A stretch of 64,000 bases of DNA, from the NCBI GenBank assembly GCA_018350325.1, contig JAEVLN010000013.1, positions 1,240,001-1,304,000 on the forward strand, read 5' to 3'. Source of the stretch: Globodera rostochiensis. Taxonomy: Eukaryota; Nematoda; Chromadorea; Rhabditida; Heteroderidae. The position numbers and the translations under genes were made by a program. Below the pieces are notes generated by a model. It was not told where the DNA came from. It worked only from the letters and a program-made list of their open reading frames with translations, and searched no databases. Shown in pieces: positions 29,900-42,900 of the stretch (positions are counted from its first letter, which is position 1; each line of letters starts with the position of its first letter).

Positions 29900-30372
29900 A
29901 TGTTTTTTGAAGGTATAAAATTTATTTTTTAAATCAAATGATGTTTGAGAGCATTGTCCTTGGGTGTCCTCGACTCAAAAAAAAGTCTCGGGCTTTTTGG
30001 GTGTCGGTCTCGACCAGGGGTGGACGAAAACAACATTTTTCATTTTCGAACAGAAACGAAAAGGACGAAAACAAAACACGAAATTTTAGAACAAATCAAT
30101 TTATGATGCAAAAACAACCGCTTTTCGGATTTTCTAATGAAAGGTTTATATTTTTGTTCCAAAAATAGTCATTTTTTAATGGTACGTTTTTGTTTTTATT
30201 GCATTTTTCACAGAAAACGAGTTGAAAACTGTAAAATACGGCAATATTTAAAATCAATTTAAATCTTTATGCATAAAAAAAATTGGATTATTCGAATCTG
30301 CAAAATTTTCGAATTTTGCACAATTTCCTTAACAAAAACGTTAAAAATTATAAACATTTGAGATCCCTGCTT

Positions 30373-30566
30373 TAACGCGATTGGTTTAAATGATGCTTTT
30401 GCTGCATTTTCCACCCTTTTCTATACGGCTTTCAATCGATGTCTTAGGCATTATGACAAAGAAAGTGAAGGCAATGCGAGGCAATTGTTGGGTTGGCATT
30501 TACGTCAAGCCCAATTTTGGCGTTGGCATAAATTAGTAATACGTAGGGCCCGAATTTACAGTTGCT
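30373..30566 (-). promoter_or_regulatory. Dispersed repeat with two ATGCCA boxes, upstream of the 29,892 gene
   Basis: TGGCAT (ATGCCA on the gene's strand) lies at 30494-30499 and 30524-30529, about 600-640 bp upstream of the start. The surrounding 190 bp recurs at 36,777, 45,497 and 63,126, each time upstream of a family gene, and elsewhere in longer form. Confidence 0.5.
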
Positions 30567-30941
30567 AAAAATCTCCAAATAGTTTGGTTTATAGTTGCTA
30601 AAAATCTCCAAATAGGTGATGGTTCTGTTAAACTATATGTTTGCACAATAATGAATTATTTTATTACTTCCTCTGCTGTGTAAAATAATGTCCTCGCGGC
30701 TGAAATTGCTCCACCATCTTCGATATAAGCCATTATCGACGGTTACGGGGCCAAATTTTATTTATTATTAAAACCAAAAATTATTAGATTCAAACGATTG
30801 CAAATTTCCGATTTAAATGAGATCATTGAGTGACAAAATTCATTTTTTTCCGAGGGGTTGGCTGTGGTTTTGCGTACTTTTGACAAAAAATTTATGAATT
30901 TTTACAAAAAGCCGCATATAGAATTGGTGGCTTGGTGGTAT

Positions 30942-31000
30942 GTATGTCCGGCGAGTAAAGTGTGGTTCGAACCCTCTTGAATGCAAGTACTTGTTTATGT
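30942..31000 (+). repeat. tRNA-like A and B boxes in a repeat
   Basis: TGGCTTGGTGG followed about 24 bp later by TGGTTCGAACCCTC resembles a Pol III A/B-box pair. The T-stem does not pair well, so it is a tRNA-derived repeat (SINE-like), not a tRNA gene. An identical copy lies at 37,338-37,396. Confidence 0.45.
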
Positions 31001-31039
31001 TCATTTGGAAATCCCTTAACAAATTAGTCGGAAATTCAA

Positions 31040-31095
31040 AATTTTCTCGGCGGCGCCTATCGGGACCGCCGACCCCCCCCCCCCCCCCCACTCAA
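31040..31095. repeat. GGCGGCGCCTATCGG...poly-C dispersed repeat
   Basis: CTCGGCGGCGCCTATCGGGA followed by a C-tract. Related copies lie at 37,445-37,495, 43,190-43,250 (inverted), 49,708-49,735, 49,820-49,866 and 16,026-16,060. Confidence 0.6.
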
Positions 31096-31701
31096 AAGTG
31101 AAGAAAAATTCTCAAAATTTTAAAATCTCCAAATAGTTTGGTTTATAGTTGCTTAAAAAGTCCAAATAGTTTTTAAAAATGAGTTTCTAAAAAATGCCAG
31201 ATTTAGGGGTGTAAACCATCAAAAAAAATTTGTTCACTTTATTTATTAATCAAAATTCTTTTTTATTATAAAAATTTCAATTTAAACGAAATTCAGTCAA
31301 AAAAATTTTTTAATATGAGAATTTTAAAAAAATCTCATTTTTTGTTTAGTCTCGACAAAGTTCATTTTTAGGTTTGCATTTTTTGAAAATTTCTAAAAAA
31401 TCGGTCTTTAGAGGGTGCATTTTCCGGGGTTATTGCATTTTTCTTAAGGATTTTTCGAAAAAGCCTAAAATAGTTTTTTAAACTATTATAGTTTCCAAAA
31501 AATAATAAACTATGAAATAGTTGCTAGATTTTGTGCCCTGAAAACATGATTTTCGTGTTTTGAAAAAAGAGAAATTTGTATAATTTTGCCAAATGTGTGC
31601 AACACAATCGAAATGTGTTTGCCAATTCCATTTTAGGCAAGCCAAATGATTGTTTTGGTGCAAAAGTCATTCATTTTCTGTTATTCTTTTGTGGTGGCAA
31701 C

Positions 31702-32342
31702 TAGAGTGCGGCAAAATCGCATTTGCGGGATCCCGCTGCGGGATTTTTTTTCCGCAAGTCCCGACTCGTCGGGACAAAAGTAGCGAGTTGGGGAGTAGCG
31801 AGTTGGCAGGTAGCGAGTTGGGTGTGATCCATCTTTTCTATGGTTTTGGGATTCGTCCAACCATAAAAAAAGAAAAATCCAAAAAGTAAATAGATGCCAA
31901 CAAAATTTGTAACGATTGAAAAAACTAAGAAGAAATTGTTTACTTTAGTACAAACACTCACTGAAAACTATTAAAATTAATTCGCACTGTAGGGGTTTGA
32001 ACCCTCACCCTCAAATCTTACGGACAGCATCAGTACCACTTAGCCACACTATGTCTTGACTCACAACCAAAAATCCCACCCACTTGGTACTTTAATTTGA
32101 ATGATTTGGCAAAATGTCAATCCTAATTTTGGATAAATGACATTATTCACTAACAAAATGATCAATCCCGCACCTAAATTGCGGGATCTCTCTGCGGGAT
32201 TTTTTTTTGAAATCTTTGCGGGAGCGGATTTGCGGGATTAATCCCGCAAAATCCCGCAATCCCGCAAAACGCAAAAAATGCGGGATTGCGGAGCGGGATC
32301 CCGCAAAATCCCGCGCGGGATCCGCTCCCGCGCCGCACTCTA
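31702..32342. mobile_element. hAT-like MITE (641 bp), copy 1
   Basis: The ends TAGAGTGCGGC and GCCGCACTCTA are perfect 11-bp inverted repeats, flanked by exact 8-bp duplications GTGGCAAC (31694-31701, 32343-32350). The related sequence at 48,425 has the uninterrupted site GTGGTGGCAACTGAAG, an empty-site control. The interior is packed with GCGGGATCCCGC palindromes and holds a tRNA-like segment (31,975-32,060, minus strand). No transposase. Confidence 0.85.
31975..32060 (-). repeat. tRNA-like segment inside the 641-bp MITE
   Basis: On the minus strand it reads TGGCTAAGTGG (A box) and, about 40 bp on, GAGGGTTCAAACCCCTAC (B box, T-arm with one mismatch). The long spacing recalls a Leu/Ser-type tRNA with a large variable arm. 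The acceptor stem does not pair, so it is not called a tRNA. Copy 2 lies at 38,371-38,456. Confidence 0.45.
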
Positions 32343-33530
32343 GTGGCAACTGAAGAAGGCAATTTAAAAAGTCCCCTTTTTTTTGCATTGGAGGGGAAAG
32401 AAAGAAGGCCCCGGGCATAAAAATCTCTCATTTTTGACAATTTTTAGTCTTTAGCGGTCAGGCGAAATTTTTTTTCGTTTCGATAGATAATACAAGAAAA
32501 AAGCTGCTTCAAGTTGTTGTTTAGTCTCCTTTTTAAATTGATTTTATTTGAATATTTATGGATCTTTCTTTTTTTAAATTTAATTTTTTTGTTTTGTTAT
32601 GGGACACGCAGACATTTGCGCCGCGGAAATTTGCGCCGCAGGTAAAATTTTGCATTTGCGCAGAGAAAAAATCTAACTCAAAATTAAAAAATGCGGAAAG
32701 TATGGAGCATAGGGCCAAGGCTCAAAATCACTCAAAAAGGGGTTTGTTAGGCTTAGGCCTAAGCCACCCTAGGTTGGGGTTTGTTAGGCTTAGGCTTAGG
32801 CCTAAGATTGGAATTTTTGATGAAAATAAGTGAATCTTAAAATAAAAATAGGGCCCCCCCTATGCTTTTCCAATTCGCGGCGCAAATGTCCTACCACGAT
32901 TCAGAGGTCAAGTAATAGTGAAAGGAAGTGCCTGGAGTGCAGACTAGAGATCGGACCGATCGAGATTCTCGATCGAAATCTCGGTAAATCTCGACGTGAT
33001 TTTTTTGAGATTCTCGATGAAATCTCAATCAAGAAATTTTGGTCCGACCGAGAAGCTATGTTTTTTTTTACAATTCGCCAATTTTGCTGAGCAAAAAAGT
33101 GAATCATTCCAATTTTAAAAATTATAAATATTTTTAAAATTTTTAGAAACTGTTTCCCTCACAATATATGCTCACAGAACGGTAGTATTCTTGACTTTTT
33201 TCCAATGTATTAGTGTTTTGGATTCTTAGATTGATTTTATTTCCCCAAGGCAACATTTTACGAAAATTTTTCCGAGTTCTGACATTTTTGGGCTCGAAAT
33301 TCCGATTTCCGAAAAATTTTGAAGATGCGGAATTTTTGAGGTCGTCGGTGCCCATCCCTGGTGCCGAGCCCGGTATTTTAAAATTTCGATTCGCCGAAAT
33401 ATTTTGTTTTCAGAAAGAAGCTCAAAGCTCAATACAATAATAGCAAAAAAGAGTTTAACAGAATAACAATTGTGAACAGTGAGTGATCGGAAATGATGAT
33501 CTTCGGGAATCATTGATTAGTTGCACAACT

Positions 33531-36310
33531 CTAGTTTCTCGGCTTTTTCCCTGGCTTTGTTGCATTTTTACCTATCGATGAGCTTGGCCTTCTCGTGTTG
33601 ACCACCGAATAAAGACTACCATCATTGTTTTGCGAATTTCCCCCGCTACAATCCAAAGAAGGCGTTCCAGGTTGGGATGACACAAACTTAGTGGATGGAT
33701 TTAATGGGGCTGATTGATTAGACGGCTGATTTGAGAATGACACATTTACCGTATCCTCTAATCGTAATTATTAAAAAAAAAACTCCCCAAAATGGGAAGT
33801 CAGGCAAATTTATGAAATATCGTGCGCTTTGCCATCCTGATCTTTTTGGCATTTTTTTGGCCTTTTTGGAGCATATATTGCGCATATTTGGCCATTTTTA
33901 GAGCATAGATCCAGCTCTACTTATAAACTTGGAGGAAAATTAGGAGAATTTTAACGCCAAGGAGTTTCTTTTTTGTCTGCCGTACTTTTTCTTTTTTTAA
34001 ACATTTTAATTTTAATAATTAAGTTTATGGGCCAAAAAACAGCACACTAGAATTGATCGGAACCAAAGTTTAATTTAAAAATTAATTAGAAAAAAATTTC
34101 CCCAAAATTGGAAGTCAGGCGGCAAATTTATGAAATATTGAGCGCTTTACCTTTTTGATTTCTCGGCGTGATCATCGACTGAAGAGTTTGATCATCGGGT
34201 TGATTGGACGGATAATATGACGATGCTGCTGATGTGTCGTGCATTGACGGCGGCGAAAATTGGGGTTCTTGAGGGGATGCACCGAACAAATTCGACACAG
34301 CACCTCAAAATTTAGGATAACGAATTGATCAGAACCAAAGTTTGAATTAAAATTATAGCCAATCCTTATTTCAACATGAGATTCATTTAAAAAGTCCTTA
34401 TAAATTATTAAAAAAAAACTTATTCAAAAAAAGATTAAGGCAAATTTAGGAAAATGAATCTTTCGCTACGCTTTTACCCCATGCGTTTTTCCATGAGCTC
34501 GGATTTTTCGGGTTGACCATCGACTCAAGAGTTCCCTCATTGTTTTGTGAATTTCCGCCAAAAAAAATCGTAGAATCAGTCCCAGCTTGGGATTGCACAA
34601 ATGTGCCGTGCATTGGGGGGACTTGCTGAGACGGCATCGCGGCGTAATGCGACAATGCGCCTGGAAAATTGTATTTGTTAAGACTATTGGGTGGTCATTT
34701 TCAAATTAATTCCATTAAAATCAAAAGATAATCCAAAAAAAATCGGGTACAAGTTTGGCCTTCCATCTAACATTTGCTCCCGTGTTTTTCCTGTACCTGT
34801 AATCGAAGAAAGTGGCCAATTGTCAGAATTCTTTTTTGAAAAGTCTATGCTTTTTCCTCTTTTCAATGCGCTTGTCAATGAGCCTGGGTTGCCCGATGTA
34901 AAGTTGGAGGATTGTTGTGCAATTTGGGGGGCTTGGATAAACGGCGGTGCAGGTTTTGAAAAATCCCATTCTTGCGATTGATTTGGGAGATGGTCCGTTG
35001 CGCCAAAACCTTCAAGTAATTAGGACAACAATAAATATTTCATTTTTTTGGGAATTTAAGTCCCTATTTTAGGGGGGTTTAGTCCCTATTATATGGTCCT
35101 ATTTCATGTTTTTTCGTCCCTAAAAATCCGGTCTCTACTTGTAACACATATTTTGCCGAATTTCTCTGGTGTAAGCGATTTGGTGAAGAATTTTATGTTA
35201 TATCCGTTACATTTACCTATTGAATAGTTGTTTTTTATTTTTACATGTATAAATCTCTGCTAGTCTTTTCCATTTCATGCATTTGAATCGATTTTGGGCT
35301 TTTGGTACGAATGGTGTTCGGGGTTCGGAATATGTGAAATAATTGTCAGAATCTTGATCAGCGACCCTAAAACCCCCGGAAACCGCCGAAGCAATAATGG
35401 GCTATTCCGATTTTCGGCTTTTTCGCCAAAAAGTCCGGATCCGGCATGCCGGGTCAAAAAATGTCCGGATCCGGTTACACCACTGTCTCTAACTTGTGTA
35501 ATTCGACGGAACAGGATTCTCCATGACGATTTTTGTTTTCAAAAACCACCCCCTAAAAATTGAAATGCGAATCGCAAAATTGCGTTCTTTTTAGATTCAA
35601 ATTTGTCGGCGCCAAAACAGCCGGCGTCAAACTTCCCCAACCGTACTCCATTAATTTAGAATGAAAGTTAATCACATCTTGCTGGCTTAAACTACCTGCT
35701 GGATTTTGTTGTGCCTCTTCCTGCAAGGATTGGAATTTTGTTTCTGGATTATATTGTAGCAAAAGTACCTCTATTCTCCTTAGGTAGTCAGCCAGCGTCT
35801 TTATGTCCATTTTGAGCCCTATTTTTTCCAACTTCTTTAACAACTTTGTCTTAGTAGTTATTTCTGTATCTTGTTTATTATTATACTGTGCAACCAAAGC
35901 CATAGCACGAGGATCATTTATGAATAGTTCAAAAGCACTTTTGCGGTATATACCGCTAGTCGCCTAAACCATGAAAAAAGGGTTACTCAAGAACTGACTT
36001 TTACAATTAAACATCTTTATGCCGATAAAGAAACCTACAAAAGATTTTTTGTTTCAGACAAAATATTATATTGAAGCAAAAATACCTGAATTGTTTCTAG
36101 ATATGTACGCAGCGTAGGTAAGCCTAATATGACTCCTATATCGTTCAACTTTTGATGCAACTCTATTTGAGTTATTTCATTATTAAGATACTGTCCAGTT
36201 AAAAACATAGCATCAGCATTTTTTTTGAAGTCTTCAAAACTAATAAAGCAATAACTGTTTTTTAGAAAGCAACACAATGTTAGGGTTAGCAAATAAAGTA
36301 ATGCACGCAT
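33531..36310 (-). CDS. Secreted NQSQST-family protein in copy 2, 406 aa
   Basis: The exons are 36310-36086, 35963-35769, 35720-35696, 35009-34797, 34660-34478, 34303-34151 and 33757-33531 (TAG); the total is 407 codons in frame. The domain order matches the 29,892 copy: signal peptide, two helical modules, NQSQ cassette, NSQNNEGTLESMV cassette, SNQPDDQTLQSMI cassette, and a tail with SNQPSNQSAPLNPSTKF ending GKKPRN. The last exon starts after GATTAG and reads EDTVNVSFSNQ, a new 5' edge formed where half of the ancestral cassette was lost. Secretion is inferred from the N-terminus. No enzymatic motif is seen. Confidence 0.75.
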
Positions 36311-36776
36311 CTGGAAAATGTTTTTTGAAGGTATAAAATTTATTTTTTAAATCAAATGATGTTTGAGAGCATTGTCCTTGGGTGTCCTCGACTCAAAAAA
36401 AAGTCTCGGGCTTTTTGGGTGTCGGTCTCGACCAGGGGTGGACGAAAACAACATTTTTCATTTTCGAACAGAAACGAAAAGGACGAAAACAAAACACGAA
36501 ATTTTAGAACAAATCAATTTATGATGCAAAAACAACCGCTTTTCGGATTTTCTAATGAAAGGTTTATTTGTTCCAAAAATAGTCATTTTTTATTGGTACG
36601 TTTTTGTTTTTATTGCATTTTTCACAGAAAACTAGTTGAAAACTGTAAAATATGGCAATATCATAAAAAAAAATTGGATTTTTGAAAATTCGAATCGGCA
36701 AAATTTTCGAATTTTGCACAATTTCCTTAACAAAAACGTTAAAAATTATAAACATTTGAGATCCGAGCCCTGCTTT

Positions 36777-36966
36777 AACGCGATAGGTTTAAATGATGCT
36801 TTTGCTGCATTTTCCACCCTTTTCTATACGGCTTTCAATCGATGTCTTAGGCATTATGACAAAGAAAGTGAAGGCAATGCGAGGCAATTGTTGGGTTGGC
36901 ATTTACGTCAAGCCCAATTTTGGCGTTGGCATAAATTAGTAATACGTAGGGCCCGAATTTACAGTT
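36777..36966 (-). promoter_or_regulatory. Dispersed repeat with two ATGCCA boxes, upstream of the 36,310 gene
   Basis: TGGCAT on the plus strand at 36897-36902 and 36927-36932, about 590-620 bp upstream of the start codon, in the gene's orientation. Confidence 0.5.
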
Positions 36967-38097
36967 GCTAAAAATCTCCAAATAGTTTGGTTTATAGTTG
37001 CTAAAAATCTCCAAATAGGTGATGGTTCTGTTAAACTATATGTTTGCACAATAATGAATTATTTTATTACTTCCTCTGCTGTGTAAAATAATGTCCTCGC
37101 GGCTGAAATTGCTCCACCATCTTCGATATAAGCCATTATCGACGGTTACGGGGCCAAATTTTATTTATTATTAAAACCAAAAATTATTAGATTCAAACGA
37201 TTGCAAATTTCCGATTTAAATGAGATCATTGAGTGACAAAATTCATTTTTTTCCGAGGGGTTGGCTGTGGTTTTGCGTACTTTTGACAAAAAATTTATGA
37301 ATTTTTACAAAAAGCCGCATATAGAATTGGTGGCTTGGTGGTATGTATGTCCGGCGAGTAAAGTGTGGTTCGAACCCTCTTGAATGCAAGTACTTGTTTA
37401 TGTTCATTTGGAAATCCCTTAACAAATTAGTCGGAAATTCAAAATTTTCTCGGCGGCGCCTATCGGGACCGCCGACCCCCCCCCCACTCAAAAGTGAAGA
37501 AAAATTCTCAAAATTTTAAAATCTGCAAATAGTTTGGTTTATAGTTGCTTAAAAAGTCCAAATAGTTTTTAAAAATGAGTTTCTAAAAAATGCCAGATTT
37601 AGGGGTGTAAACCATCAAAAAAAATTTGTTCACTTTATTTATTAATCAAAATTCTTTTTTATTATAAAAATTTCAATTTAAACGAAATTCAGTCAAAAAA
37701 ATTTTTTAATATGAGAATTTTAAAAAAATCTCATTTTTTGTTTAGTCTCGACAAAGTTCATTTTTAGGTTTGCATTTTTTGAAAATTTCTAAAAAATCGG
37801 TCTTTAGAGGGTGCATTTTCCGGGGTTATTGCATTTTTCTTAAGGATTTTTCGAAAAAGCCTAAAATAGTTTTTTAAACTATTATAGTTTCCAAAAAATA
37901 ATAAACTATGAAATAGTTGCTAGATTTTGTGCCCTGAAAACATGATTTTCGTGTTTTGAAAAAAGAGAAATTTGTATAATTTTGCCAAATGTGTGCAACA
38001 CAATCGAAATGTGTTTGCCAATTCCATTTTAGGCAAGCCAAATGATTGTTTTGGTGCAAAAGTCATTCATTTTCTGTTATTCTTTTGTGGTGGCAAC

Positions 38098-38738
38098 TAG
38101 AGTGCGGCAAAATCGCATTTGCGGGATCCCGCTGCGGGATTTTTTTTCCGCAAGTCCCGACTCGTCGGGACAAAAGTAGCGAGTTGGGGAGTAGCGAGTT
38201 GGCAGGTAGCGAGTTGGGTGTGATCCATCTTTTCTATGGTTTTGGGATTCGTCCAACCATAAAAAAAGAAAAATCCAAAAAGTAAATAGATGCTAACAAA
38301 ATTTGTAACGATTGAAAAAACTAAGAAGAAATTGTTTACTTTAGTACAAACACTCACTGAAAACTATTAAAATTAATTCGCACTGTAGGGGTTTGAACCC
38401 TCACCCTCAAATCTTACGGACAGCACCAGTACCACTTAGCCACACTATGTCTTGACTCACAACCAAAAATCCCACCCACTTGGTACTTTAATTTGAATGA
38501 TTTGGCAAAATGTCAATCCTAATTTTGGATAAATGACATTATTCACTAACAAAATGATCAATCCCGCACCTAAATTGCGGGATCTCTCTGCGGGATTTTT
38601 TTTTGAAATCTTTGCGGGAGCGGATTTGCGGGATTAATCCCGCAAAATCCCGCAATCCCGCAAAACGCAAAAAATGCGGGATTGCGGAGCGGGATCCCGC
38701 AAAATCCCGCGCGGGATCCGCTCCCGCGCCGCACTCTA
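38098..38738. mobile_element. hAT-like MITE (641 bp), copy 2
   Basis: Same element, same GTGGCAAC flanks and same position in the unit as 31702-32342. The insertion therefore predates the tandem duplication. Confidence 0.85.
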
Positions 38739-39928
38739 GTGGCAACTGAAGAAGGCAATTTAAAAAGTCCCCTTTTTTTTGCATTGGAGGGGAAAGAAAG
38801 AAGGCCCCGGGCATAAAAATCTCTCATTTTTGACAATTTTTAGTCTTTAGCGGTCAGGCGAAATTTTTTTTCGTTTCGATAGATAATACAAGAAAAAAGC
38901 TGCTTCAAGTTGTTGTTTAGTCTCCTTTTTAAATTGATTTTATTTGAATATTTATGGATCTTTCTTTTTTTAAATTTAATTTTTTTGTTTTGTTATGGGA
39001 CACGCAGACATTTGCGCCGCGGAAATTTGCGCCGCAGGTAAAATTTTGCATTTGCGCAGAGAAAAAGTCTAACTCAAAATTAAAAAATGCGGAAAGTATG
39101 GAGCATAGGGCCAAGGCTCAAAATCACTCAAAAAGGGGTTTGTTAGGCTTAGGCCTAAGCCACCCTAGGTTGGGGTTTGTTAGGCTTAGGCTTAGGCCTA
39201 AGATTGGAATTTTTTTATGAAAATAAGTGAATCTTAAAATAAAAATAGGGCCCCCCCTATGCTTTTCCAATTCGCGGCGCAAATGTCCTACCACGATTCA
39301 GAGGTCAAGTAATAGTGAAAGGAAGTGCCTGGAGTGCAGACTAGAGATCGGACCGATCGAGATTCTCGATCGAAATCTCGGTAAATCTCGACGTGATTTT
39401 TTTGAGATTCTCGATCGAAATCTCAATCAAGAAATTTTGGTCCGACCGAGAAGCTATGTTTTTTTTTACAATTCGCCAATTTTGCTGAGCAAAAAAGTGA
39501 ATCATTCCAATTTTAAAAATTATAAATATTTTTAAAATTTTTAGAAACTGTTTCCCTCACAATATATGCTCACAGAACGGTAGTATTCTTGACTTTTTTC
39601 CAATGTATTAGTGTTTTGGATTCTTAGATTGATTTTATTTCCCCAAGGCAACATTTTACGAAAATTTTTCCGAGTTCTGACATTTTTGGGCTCGAAATTC
39701 CGATTTCCGAAAAATTTTGAAGATGCGGAATTTTTGAGGTCGTCGGTGCCCATCCCTGGTGCCGAGCCCGGTATTTTAAAATTTCGATTCGCCGAAATAT
39801 TTTGTTTTCAGAAAGAAGCTCAAAGCTCAATACAATAATAGCAAAAAAGAGTTTAACAGAATAACAATTGTGAACAGTGAGTGATCGGAAATGATGATCT
39901 TCGGGAATCATTGATTAGTTGCACAACT

Positions 39929-42900
39929 CTAGTTTCTCGGCTTTTTCCCTGGCTTTGTTGCATTTTTACCTATCGATGAGCTTGGCCTTCTCGTGTTGAC
40001 CACCGAATAAAGACTTCCATCATTGTTTTGCGAATTTCCCCCGCTACAATCCAAAGAAGGCGTTCCAGGTTGGGATGACACAAACTTAGTGGATGGATTT
40101 AATGGGGCTGATTGATTGGACGGCTGATTTGAGAATGCTGGGAATAACGTGCCCGACATTGGGGCTTGCTGAAACGGCATCGCGCCACCGTAATGCGACG
40201 ATGAGCCGGGGTTGCCCGAATTAAAGTTGGATGATTTTGGTGTGGAGCTGGAAAAGTTGGATGCGCCGGTCCGTCCCGTCGATTGCGATTGATTTGGGAG
40301 GTACGGCGTCCCGTAAAAACCTTTAATTAATTAGGCCAATTAATTCAAAAATATAGATTATTTCCTTTCCCCTTTTCGCAGCATTTTTACCTTTCGATGC
40401 GGATCAAGCCTCTTGGCATTTTCCCATATGCCAATTTTGGCTTTATGCCATAGAAACTAATGATGGACAATATAACACATTTACCGTATCCTCTAATCGT
40501 AATTATTTAAAAAAAAACTCCCCAAAATGGGAAGTCAGGCAAATTTATGAAATATCGTGCGCTTTGCCATCCTGATTTTGGCATTTTTTTGGCCTTTTTG
40601 GAGCATATAAATTGCGCATATTTGGCTATTTTTAGAGCATAGATCCAGCTCTACTTATAAACTTGGAGGAAAATTAGGAGAATTTTAACGCCAAGGAGTT
40701 TCTTTTTTGTCTGCCGTACTTTTTCTTTTTTTAAACATTTTTATTTTAATAATTAAGTTTATGGGCCAAAAAACAGCACACTAGAATGCAGCATTTTTAC
40801 CTTTCGATGAGCTCGTATTTTTCGGCCTGACCACCGAAGCAAGATCTCCATCATTGCTTTGCAATTTTTGCCCGAATCAATAGAGACAGATTTTTAGGGT
40901 TTAACCTATTTTTTCCGGATAGGTTTGACGAGAGAAGCCCAGAAATAGCATTCATTTCGAAAACATTTTGAATTAGAGCGACTTTTTAGTCCCAATTTCG
41001 GCCTTTTTGAGAATAAATCCCTATTATGTCCAATCGAGCCTCTTGGCATTTTCCATATGTCAATTTTGGTTTTATGCCATAGAAATATATTATATTTTCA
41101 CTCTTTACTTGTCGCACTTTGTTTAAAATATGCCAATTTTGGCTTTATGCCATAGAAATATATTTTTCACTCTTTATATCTCGTGCGCTTTGCCATCCTG
41201 ATCTTTTTGGCATTTTTTTGGCCTTTTAGAGCACATAAATTACGCATATTTGGCCATTTTTAGAGCATAGATCCAGCTCTACTTATAAACTTGGAGGAAA
41301 ATTAGGAGAATTTAACGCCAAGGAGTTTCTTTTTTGTCTGCCATACTTTTTCTTTTTTTTAACTTTTTTATTTTAATAATTAAGTTTATGGGCAAAAAAA
41401 CAGCACCCTAAAATTGATCGGAACCAAAGGATTTAAAAATTAATTAGTTTAAAAATGACGGCACCCGCCGCAGCTGCGGCCGGTCGGTTCGACAAAGGCA
41501 TATTCAATCCAACAAAATCTCATAAAATGAGTGTAATTTAAAAAAATTTCCCCAAAATTGGAAGTCAGGCGGCAAATTTATGAAATATTGAGCGCTTTAC
41601 CTTTTTGATTTCTCGGCGTGATCATCGACTGAAGAGTTTGATCATTGGTCGAATAATATGACGATGCTGCTGATGTGTCGTGCATTGGCGGTAGAAATTG
41701 GGGTTCTTGAGGGGATGCACCGAACAAATTCGACACAGCACCTCAAAATTTAGGATAACGAATTGATCAGAATCAAAGTTTGAATTAAAATTATAGCCAA
41801 TCCTTATTTCAACATGAGATTCATTGAAAAAGTCCTTAAACTATTTTTAAAAACTTATTGAAAAAAAGATTAAGGCAAATTTAGGAAAATGTTTAATAAT
41901 ATTAAACATTTTGCCCGCGCTGAATGCGCTTTTCCATTTTTTTCGCTACGCTTTTACCCCATGCGTTTTTCCATGAGCTCGGCTTTTTCGGGTTGACCAT
42001 CGACTGAAGACTTCCCTCATCGTTTTGCGAATTTTCCCCGAACCAATTCGTAGAATCAATTCCAGCATGGGATTGCACAAATGTGTCGTCCGTTGGGGGG
42101 GCTTGATGATGCGACGATGAGCCTGGTGCTTTTGAAAAGTTGGTGCTTTTTCCTCTATGCGATGCGCTTGTCGATGAGCCTGGGTTGCCCGATGTAAAGT
42201 TGGAGGATTGTTGTGCAATTTGGGGGGCTTGCTGAGACGGCATCGCGCCGTAATGCGACGCTGAGCCTGGCAAATAGTATTTGATGAGACTGACACACAA
42301 AATTGGGAGGGTCATTTTCAAATTAATTCCATTAAAATCAAAAGATAACCCAAAAAAAAAAATCGGATACAAGTTTGGCCTTCCGTCTAACATTTGCTCC
42401 CGTGTTTTTCATGTACCTGTAATCGAAGAAAGTGGCCAATTGGCAGTATTCGATCCTTTTGAAAAGTTGATGCTTTTTCCTCTATTAGATGCGCTTGTCG
42501 ATGAGCCTGGGTTGCCCGATGTAAAGTTGGAGGATTGTTGTGCAATTTGAGTGGCTTGGATAAACTGCGGTGCAGGGTTTGAAAAATCCCATTCCGTCAA
42601 TTGCGATTCAAAACCTTCAAATAATTAGGACAACAATAAATATTTCATTTTTTTTTTTTGGGAATTTAAGTCCCTATTTTTGGGGGGTTTTTAGTAGAGA
42701 CCGGACTTGAGCTTCGAGCGAGATCTCGAGTCGAGATTCTCGAAAAAATCTCGGTCTCGAAAAATCTCGTGAAGCTCATTTTTAGTCGAGCGAGATCTCG
42801 AGGTCGAGATTCTCGAAAAATCTCGAGCCGAAACAGTCGAGATTCGAGATTTTTTATGAAAATTTTTTGGAGTTATTTTATTTATCAAAAAAATAATTTT

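Larger units (their letters stand above)
26136..32533. repeat. Tandem duplication, copy 1 (about 6.4 kb)
   Basis: Matches 32,534-38,929 almost base for base at an offset of 6,396-6,418 bp. Each copy holds one minus-strand secreted-family gene and its upstream repeats, and one 641-bp MITE. Differences are a handful of single bases and indels of 1-22 bp (for example near 27,251, 27,430, 29,395 and 30,150-30,300), so the copies are recent but distinguishable. Confidence 0.9.
32534..38929. repeat. Tandem duplication, copy 2 (about 6.4 kb)
   Basis: Second unit of the tandem array described at 26,136. It carries the intact secreted-family gene 36310-33531. Its junction with the older third unit follows AAATTGATTTTATTTG at about 38,930. 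Confidence 0.9.

Noticed and set aside
26136..38929. Assembly artefact as the sole explanation of the two 6.4-kb copies
   Set aside because: Copies differ by distinct indels up to 22 bp and single bases at many places, and a third diverged copy adjoins them. Still worth a read-depth check.
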